Shown here piece after piece: positions 1-4,951 of a stretch of DNA of 7,720 nt. Made by a program: the position numbers and the translations under genes. The notes under the pieces are model-generated. The model ran no database searches and was not told where the DNA came from. It worked only from the letters and a program-made list of their open reading frames with translations. This DNA is from an uncultured Lachnospiraceae bacterium (GTDB taxonomy: Bacteria; Bacillota; Clostridia; Lachnospirales; Lachnospiraceae): contig CACZNZ010000166.1 of NCBI GenBank assembly GCA_902782625.1, positions 1 through 7,720 on the forward strand. Reading direction: 5' to 3'. Numbering within the stretch: the first letter of the stretch is position 1; every line of letters begins with the position of its first letter.

Positions 1-933
1 CTGCCTTTCGGTCTGCATCATATGCTCACGATTCCGATAAACTATACGTCTTTCGGAGGAACGTATACCATACTTACCGGGGCTTCCAAAGGGTCCCAGG
101 TTTTTGGACAGGATCCGCTGTGGCTTGCCTGGGTTACAGATCTGATTAATTTCAAAACGGCAGGAGATATGGCTTCCCACAAACAGCTCCTGACCTCTGT
201 TACGCCGGCACGTTTTAAGGTCGGACAGATGATTGGTGCTACCGGGATGCTGACAGGATTTGCATATGCTATGTACCGCCGCGTCGATGATGACAAAAAG
301 AAAAAATATAAATCCATGTATATCTCCACCGTTCTTGCCGTCTTCCTGACAGGAGTGACAGAACCTTTGGAATTCATGTTTATGTTCTGTGCGATTCCTC
401 TTTATCTGGTCTATGCCGTATTGCAGGGATGCGCATTCGCGATGGCGGATGTCGTTCATATGAGGATTCACTCCTTCGGCAATATCGAACTTCTGACCAG
501 GACTCCTATGACAATTCAAGCGGGTCTGACGGGGGATATTATCAGATTTGTTTTCGTCAGTATAGCTTTTGGCGTGATCGGTTATTTTGTAGCATACTGG
601 ATGATCGGGAAATTCAATTATACGACGCCGGGACGTCTCGGTAATTATGAAGGGATGGAAGTAGAAGAATCCGGCGGGGAAGCGGTGCAGGGAAGTGCCC
701 AGGTTGAAGGGATTATTACTCTTCTTGGCGGACGTGACAATATCGAACTGGTGGATGCCTGCATGACACGACTCCGGGTTACCGTAAAAGATATCAGTAA
801 GGTTGCGGAACTGGAAGACTGGAAAAAATACGGAGCCATGGGACTTGTTAAGAAAGATACGGGCATCCAGGCGATTTACGGGCCCAAAGCGGATGTTCTC
901 AAATCAGATATCAATGATGTTCTGATGAGGTAA
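1..933 (+). CDS. PTS glucose/maltose-type permease, EIICB subunit (5'-truncated by window edge)
   Basis: Membrane permease of the phosphotransferase system that imports and phosphorylates a sugar, probably maltose given its neighbours. The frame is open from base 1, so the gene starts outside the window; the Met codon at 22 is internal. Visible codons 2-7 read PFGLHH, a signature of glucose/maltose-family EIIC proteins. Codons 118-125 (bases 352-375) carry GVTEPLEF, matching the conserved TEP-type EIIC substrate motif. Hydrophobic segments follow, the last around codons 178-200. A Glu/Gly-rich linker then leads to a C-terminal EIIB domain with the phospho-accepting cysteine in DACMTRLRV (codon 254, bases 760-762). 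The protein ends directly after EIIB, so no EIIA is fused at the C-terminus and a separate EIIA-Glc-type partner is needed. Enterococcal MalT is the functional model; a glucose permease (PtsG-like) is the main alternative. Family is secure, maltose specificity is inferred from the mapP-malQ context. Confidence 0.9.
   Translation: MPFGLHHMLTIPINYTSFGGTYTILTGASKGSQVFGQDPLWLAWVTDLINFKTAGDMASHKQLLTSVTPARFKVGQMIGATGMLTGFAYAMYRRVDDDKKKKYKSMYISTVLAVFLTGVTEPLEFMFMFCAIPLYLVYAVLQGCAFAMADVVHMRIHSFGNIELLTRTPMTIQAGLTGDIIRFVFVSIAFGVIGYFVAYWMIGKFNYTTPGRLGNYEGMEVEESGGEAVQGSAQVEGIITLLGGRDNIELVDACMTRLRVTVKDISKVAELEDWKKYGAMGLVKKDTGIQAIYGPKADVLKSDINDVLMR
927..930 (+). promoter_or_regulatory. Ribosome binding site of the mapP-like gene, abutting the upstream stop
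   Basis: GAGG lies 7 nt before the ATG at 938 and directly abuts the TAA stop of the EIICB gene (931-933). Ribosomes finishing EIICB cover this site, which suggests translational coupling of permease and phosphatase. Confidence 0.6.
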
Positions 934-937
934 ACTT

Positions 938-1741
938 ATGAAAATACTGACGTTGAATACGCATTCTCTGGTAGATGATACCATACCGGATCCTGCCGGT
1001 CAGACTGCGGCGCTGATCGCAGACAGACAGATTGATCTGATCGCCCTTCAGGAAGTGAATCAGACGATTGTCAAAGAAATGGTGCAGCCGCCGGAACTCT
1101 ATGTGGGACAGGCAGATCTTCGGGAGGATAATTATGCACTCGAACTGTCCCGGGCTCTATCCCGGCTTGGATGCCTGTATGAATGGACCTGGTTTCCTAT
1201 GAAGGTCGGGTATGACAGGTACGATGAAGGGCTTGCCTTGTTCTCACGGCTTCCGATCATGAAGCAGGACAATTTTCTCCTGTCAAAAACAAACGATTAT
1301 CATGTTTGGAAAAAAAGGGATGCACTGGGGATAGAAGTTGTTTCCGGCGAAGATTCCTGCTGGATCTACACGATGCATATGGGATGGTGGAACGATGAAG
1401 AAGAACCGTTTCTGCCCCAGTGGCAGCGCTTTATGGAACATGTTCCTTCTGGAAAGATTTTCCTGGCAGGTGATTTCAATGCACCCGATGACCGAAAGAA
1501 TGAAAGCTACGAGACGATCCTTGGGGACGGCTGGCTTGATACCCGTACGCTTGCGGATCAGTGTTCCGGGAGATTTACGACCGGCAGCGGCATAGATGGT
1601 TGGAATCAGGCCCGAGAAGGAATGCGGATCGATTACATTTTCACGAATCAACAGATGAAGATTACAAACAGCGAGGTGGTTTTTGACGGGAAAAAGACAC
1701 CGAGGATATCAGACCACTTCGGACTGCTCATGGAGGAATGA
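938..1741 (+). CDS. mapP: Endonuclease/exonuclease/phosphatase-fold protein, probable maltose 6'-phosphate phosphatase
   Basis: Predicted cytosolic metal-dependent phosphatase of the EEP (DNase I-like) superfamily, 267 residues. The expected motif series is present in order: LTLNTHS at 4-10 with the N7 metal ligand, ALQEVN with E39, a catalytic-type His in MHMGWW (H147), GDFNA with D179 and N181, RIDYIF with D232, and the terminal SDHFGL with D259 and H260. A complete set argues for an active enzyme. Family members include nucleases and sphingomyelinases, but there is no signal peptide. The gene is wedged between a glucose/maltose PTS permease and malQ. That matches the known Enterococcus faecalis arrangement in which MapP dephosphorylates the maltose 6'-phosphate delivered by the PTS, and its length is close to that of MapP. 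The ATG at 938 follows the previous stop by 4 nt with GAGG at proper spacing. Fold is certain; the exact substrate is inferred from context. Confidence 0.85.
   Translation: MKILTLNTHSLVDDTIPDPAGQTAALIADRQIDLIALQEVNQTIVKEMVQPPELYVGQADLREDNYALELSRALSRLGCLYEWTWFPMKVGYDRYDEGLALFSRLPIMKQDNFLLSKTNDYHVWKKRDALGIEVVSGEDSCWIYTMHMGWWNDEEEPFLPQWQRFMEHVPSGKIFLAGDFNAPDDRKNESYETILGDGWLDTRTLADQCSGRFTTGSGIDGWNQAREGMRIDYIFTNQQMKITNSEVVFDGKKTPRISDHFGLLMEE
1732..1736 (+). promoter_or_regulatory. Ribosome binding site that decides the malQ start
   Basis: GGAGG is followed by three consecutive in-frame start codons, ATG 1738, ATG 1741 and GTG 1744. The spacers are 1, 4 and 7 nt respectively. Only the GTG has normal spacing. 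It also gives the N-terminus MREAGILLP, which fits the usual MalQ beginning. Confidence 0.6.
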
Positions 1742-1743
1742 TG

Positions 1744-3234
1744 GTGAGAGAAGCTGGAATACTATTGCCCGTTTTTTCGCTGCCGGGACCGTATGGCATC
1801 GGAACCTTCGGGAAAGAGGCGCGCGGGTTTGCAGATTGTCTGGCAAAAGCAGGGCAGCGTTACTGGCAGATACTCCCCCTTGGGATTACAGGGTACGGAG
1901 ATTCGCCGTACCAGTCATTTTCTACCTTCGCAGGCAATCCCTATTTTAGCGATCTTGATTGGCTGCAAAATATCGGATGGCTGAGACCGGAAGATCTGCC
2001 TGAGGATTGCGGGCAGGAGATTTTCATTGATTATGAAATGCTCTACCAAACCCGATACAAGGTTCTACGGAAGGCCCTGCATCGCTCAGACATTGAAAAT
2101 GAACCGGAGTTTGCCCGTTTTTGTAATGAGGAATCATGGTGGCTTGAGGATTATGCCCTTTACATGGCGATCAAGAATGCCGAAGGGGGAAAGAGCTGGC
2201 AGCTGTGGCCGGATTCGTTAAAATACCGGGATCCGGAAACGCTTGAACGAAAGCGTGCGTCACTTCATGAAGAGATTCTTTTTCATAAATTCTTACAGTA
2301 TCTTTTCTATAATCAGTGGTTTGAACTGAAACATTATGTGAATGGTCTGGGCATTCAGATCATCGGGGATATACCAATTTATGTGGCACTTGATTCCTGT
2401 GACGTGTGGGCACAGCCGGAATTGTTCCAGTTAGATGATCAAAAACAGCCGATTGCTGTGGCAGGCTGTCCTCCGGATGGTTTTTCGGCGACAGGACAGC
2501 TTTGGGGGAATCCTCTATACCGCTGGGGAGAACATGCGGCTACCGGGTATAAGTGGTGGATTAGCCGGATTGCAGCGATGAAGAAGATCTATGATGTGGT
2601 AAGGATCGATCATTTCCGAGGATTTGAATCTTATTATTCCATTCCATACGGAGAGGAGACGGCAGTGGCAGGACACTGGGAGCCGGGGCCAGGATATGCA
2701 TTATTCGCTTCCGTGGAAAAAGCACTGGGAACTACGGCTGTCATCGCGGAAGATCTTGGATATGTGACCGAATCGGTTCGTGCACTTGTAGACCGATGCG
2801 GATATCCCGGTATGAAGATCTTTCAGTTTGGCTTTGATTCCCGGGATGAAGCGGGAGCAGCCCTCTACCGTCCGGATCTCTATCCACGAAACAGTGTGGC
2901 TTATACGGGTACTCATGATAATGAAACCATGATGGGATGGTTTCGTTCGATACGTCCGGCAGAAAAGCAGATGCTTCTTGAGTATCTTGAACTGAAGGAT
3001 CCCGGGGAGGAAGAACTGCTTGATGCCTGTCTGGAATGTCTGATGGCAACACGATCTGATCTGGTAATCGTTCCAATGCAGGATTATCTGGCCAAAGACA
3101 ATTCCGCCAGGATCAATACACCATCGACATTAGGAGGGAACTGGACATGGCGGTTAAAAGAGGGGGAGTTCGATGAAAAACTCATCCGGAAGATCCGGAA
3201 TCTTACCAGGCAGCACAACCGCGCAGATGGGTAA
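1744..3234 (+). CDS. malQ: 4-alpha-glucanotransferase (amylomaltase, GH77)
   Basis: Cytosolic enzyme that transfers 4-alpha-glucan units between maltodextrins and releases glucose, letting the cell use free maltose. It is 496 residues from the GTG at 1744, a normal bacterial MalQ length. The N-terminus GILLPVFSLP followed by YGIGTFG, then LPLGITGYGDSPYQSFSTFAGNP, is diagnostic of GH77. All three catalytic carboxylates are visible: nucleophile D289 in RIDHFRG, acid/base E336 in IAEDLG, and transition-state stabiliser D392 in GTHDNET. These lie 3-4 positions before those of the Thermus aquaticus enzyme (D293, E340, D395). The C-terminus ends in the typical ARINTPSTLGGNWTWR segment. The start is ambiguous: ATG at 1738 or 1741 would overlap mapP by 4 or 1 nt and add two or one residues, but Shine-Dalgarno spacing and family alignment favour 1744. 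It is last in the operon; maltose phosphorylase or a glucosidase, if used, lies elsewhere. Confidence 0.96.
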   Translation: MREAGILLPVFSLPGPYGIGTFGKEARGFADCLAKAGQRYWQILPLGITGYGDSPYQSFSTFAGNPYFSDLDWLQNIGWLRPEDLPEDCGQEIFIDYEMLYQTRYKVLRKALHRSDIENEPEFARFCNEESWWLEDYALYMAIKNAEGGKSWQLWPDSLKYRDPETLERKRASLHEEILFHKFLQYLFYNQWFELKHYVNGLGIQIIGDIPIYVALDSCDVWAQPELFQLDDQKQPIAVAGCPPDGFSATGQLWGNPLYRWGEHAATGYKWWISRIAAMKKIYDVVRIDHFRGFESYYSIPYGEETAVAGHWEPGPGYALFASVEKALGTTAVIAEDLGYVTESVRALVDRCGYPGMKIFQFGFDSRDEAGAALYRPDLYPRNSVAYTGTHDNETMMGWFRSIRPAEKQMLLEYLELKDPGEEELLDACLECLMATRSDLVIVPMQDYLAKDNSARINTPSTLGGNWTWRLKEGEFDEKLIRKIRNLTRQHNRADG

Positions 3235-3260
3235 ACAGGACTTTTATTCTTGAAAGCTTT

Positions 3261-3288
3261 TTGATAGAATATACCTATAGATTATAAA
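3261..3288 (+). promoter_or_regulatory. Candidate sigma-A-type promoter for the ATPase-peptidase unit
   Basis: In the 91-bp gap after malQ, TTGATA (3261-3266) and TATAAA (3283-3288) are separated by 16 bp and lie in an AT-rich stretch unlike the flanking coding sequence. The predicted start point near 3295 leaves a leader of about 30 nt before the ATG. No convincing intrinsic terminator for the mal operon precedes it, so read-through from malQ may also contribute. Confidence 0.5.
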
Positions 3289-3311
3289 GAAATTCGCCAT
3301 GGAATAATGAT

Positions 3312-3317
3312 AGGAGG
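3312..3317 (+). promoter_or_regulatory. Ribosome binding site of the HerA-like ATPase gene
   Basis: Perfect AGGAGG, 8 nt before the ATG at 3326. It is the strongest Shine-Dalgarno in the window and sits after an untranslated gap, as expected for the first gene of a transcription unit. Confidence 0.8.
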
Positions 3318-3325
3318 AAAGGATC

Positions 3326-4936
3326 ATGATCAGAGATGGAAAGGTATGGATTGCAGCGACTCAGCAAGATAAAACGCCTGTGGTGCTGAATCCGAAGATG
3401 GCGAACCGCCACGGCCTTGTGGCGGGCGCTACAGGAACCGGAAAAACCATTACCCTGAAAGTGCTTGCGGAATCTTTCAGTGATATGGGAGTGCCGGTAT
3501 TCCTTGCCGATGTCAAGGGAGATCTCGCTGCCACTATGTTTGCGGGTACAGACAATGAGAATATGCAGGAGAGAATCGCTCGTTTCGGAATCGGTGATAC
3601 ATTTACTTATAAAGGTTATCCGGTAACGCTCTGGGATATATTCGGACAGAAGGGAATCCCGCTTCGGACGACGATCTCTGAGATGGGACCTTTGCTGCTT
3701 GCCCGTATTCTGAATCTGAACGCACTTCAGAGTGACATATTAACGATCATATTCAAAATTGCCGATGATAATGATCTGCTTTTGACAGACACAAAGGATC
3801 TTAAGGCGATGCTTCATTATGCCGAGATTCACAGTGATGAACTTGCCGCAGAGTACGGAAGAATCCAGAAGGCATCGATCGGAGCCATTACACGGGCGAT
3901 CGTTGCTTTGGAGTTAGAAGGCGGAGATACTTTCTTCGGAGAACCATCTTTGAATATTCTGGAATGGCTCTCTGTTGATTATAATGGAAAAGGAATGATT
4001 TCTATCCTGGATTCGGAGAGTCTGATTAATAACGGAAGGCTTTATTCAACATTCCTGCTCTGGATGATGTCTGAGCTTTTTGAAGTCCTGCCGGAGGTGG
4101 GAGATCTTGACCGTCCGAAGATGGTGTTCTTTTTTGATGAGGCACATCTTCTGTTTGACGGAGCTCCGGAAGAGCTGCTCGATAAGATTGAGAAAGTCGT
4201 AAAACTTATCCGATCCAAAGGTGTGGGTATCTATTTCTGCACCCAGAATCCAAGGGATATTCCGGATGGTGTTCTGGCACAACTTGGGAATAAAATCCAG
4301 CATGCACTGCATGCCTACACACCGGCGGAACAGAAAAAAGTACGGGCTGCGGCTGAATCGTTCCGTGAGAACCCTGCTTTTGATACGAGAGAGGTGATCT
4401 CTTCTCTGGGAATTGGAGAAGCGCTGGTTTCCTTCCTGCAGGAAGACGGGATTCCGGGGATCGTTGAAAAAACCTATATTCTTCCACCACAGAGCAGAAT
4501 GGGATCCATTACGGATGCGGAACGAGACCAGGCGATTAAATCAAGCCTTCTTTATTCCAAGTATGCGAACGCGATTGATCCGGAATCTGCTTTCGAGATT
4601 CTGACGAAGAAAGAAGTGGAAGAAGCAGAACAGGCTATGGCAGCTGCCGAGCAGGCCAGAAAAGAAAAAGAGGAGGCAAAGGCAGCCGCTGCTGCAGAAA
4701 AAGAAAAAGCAAAGGCGGAAGCTGCTGCGAAAAAAGAAGCAGAACGAAAAGCAAAGGCTGAGGCGACGAAAAAGAAAAAGGCAGTCCAGTCTGTCGGCAA
4801 CAGTGTCGTAGGCACGGTCGGAAGAGAAGTCGGGAAACAGGTTGGGAAGAATTTCGGAAGCCTGGGCAAGAAAGTTGGCGGCAATCTTGGTGCGTCTTTA
4901 GGAAGAAATCTTTTTGGTACACTGTTTAGGAAATAA
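3326..4936 (+). CDS. HerA/YjgR-like P-loop ATPase (DUF853, helicase HerA-like C-terminal family)
   Basis: Predicted cytosolic ATPase of the FtsK/HerA superfamily, 536 residues, resembling Escherichia coli YjgR (about 500 residues), whose role is not established. Walker A is GATGTGKT at 34-41. LADVKGD follows at 60-66. Walker B is MVFFFDEAH with D271 and E272, and a sensor-like CTQNPRDIP starts at C305. The P-loop lies only 34 residues from the N-terminus, so the HAS-barrel domain of archaeal HerA is absent. Residues about 428-488 form a Lys/Ala/Glu-rich predicted coiled coil. The last 40 residues repeat Gly every fourth position (499, 503, 507, 511, then 518, 522, 526), a glycine-zipper-like helix; related YjgR-type proteins also end in Gly-rich tails. 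The start is fixed by AGGAGG 8 nt upstream. The peptidase gene begins 15 nt after the stop, so the two are probably co-transcribed. ATPase activity is well supported; DNA translocation and any partner are unknown. Confidence 0.9.
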   Translation: MIRDGKVWIAATQQDKTPVVLNPKMANRHGLVAGATGTGKTITLKVLAESFSDMGVPVFLADVKGDLAATMFAGTDNENMQERIARFGIGDTFTYKGYPVTLWDIFGQKGIPLRTTISEMGPLLLARILNLNALQSDILTIIFKIADDNDLLLTDTKDLKAMLHYAEIHSDELAAEYGRIQKASIGAITRAIVALELEGGDTFFGEPSLNILEWLSVDYNGKGMISILDSESLINNGRLYSTFLLWMMSELFEVLPEVGDLDRPKMVFFFDEAHLLFDGAPEELLDKIEKVVKLIRSKGVGIYFCTQNPRDIPDGVLAQLGNKIQHALHAYTPAEQKKVRAAAESFRENPAFDTREVISSLGIGEALVSFLQEDGIPGIVEKTYILPPQSRMGSITDAERDQAIKSSLLYSKYANAIDPESAFEILTKKEVEEAEQAMAAAEQARKEKEEAKAAAAAEKEKAKAEAAAKKEAERKAKAEATKKKKAVQSVGNSVVGTVGREVGKQVGKNFGSLGKKVGGNLGASLGRNLFGTLFRK

Positions 4937-4939
4937 TCG

Positions 4940-4944
4940 GGAGG
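4940..4944 (+). promoter_or_regulatory. Ribosome binding site that decides the peptidase start
   Basis: GGAGG within GGGAGGG (4939-4945) directly abuts an in-frame ATG at 4946, too close for initiation. A second in-frame ATG at 4952 lies 7 nt downstream, at normal spacing. The true start is therefore probably 4952. Confidence 0.65.
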
Positions 4945-4951
4945 GATGGCA

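Noticed and set aside
22..24. ATG as the start of the PTS gene.
   Set aside because: The codons before it (PFGLHH) are a conserved part of EIIC and no ribosome binding site precedes it; the gene is cut by the window edge.
42..377. Antisense open frame opposite the EIIC coding region.
   Set aside because: The sense frame encodes clear PTS motifs; the antisense product has no recognisable features.
1283..1651. Antisense open frame opposite the mapP-like gene.
   Set aside because: It lies over conserved EEP catalytic motifs on the + strand and resembles no known family.
3251..3264. cre-like sequence (CcpA operator) overlapping the -35 of the candidate promoter.
   Set aside because: It matches much of the degenerate consensus but lacks the central CG and one further conserved base. 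In an AT-rich gap such a match is expected by chance.
3235..3300. Intrinsic terminator for the mal operon after malQ.
   Set aside because: Only short dyads such as AAAGCTTT and ATTCT/AGAAT are present, without a GC-rich stem and T-run, so no terminator is called.
4552..4884. Long antisense open frame rich in Phe, Ala and Ser opposite the end of the ATPase gene.
   Set aside because: It is the reverse reading of the Lys/Ala/Glu repeat codons (AAG, GAA, GCA). Low complexity, no ribosome binding site logic and no recognisable domain.
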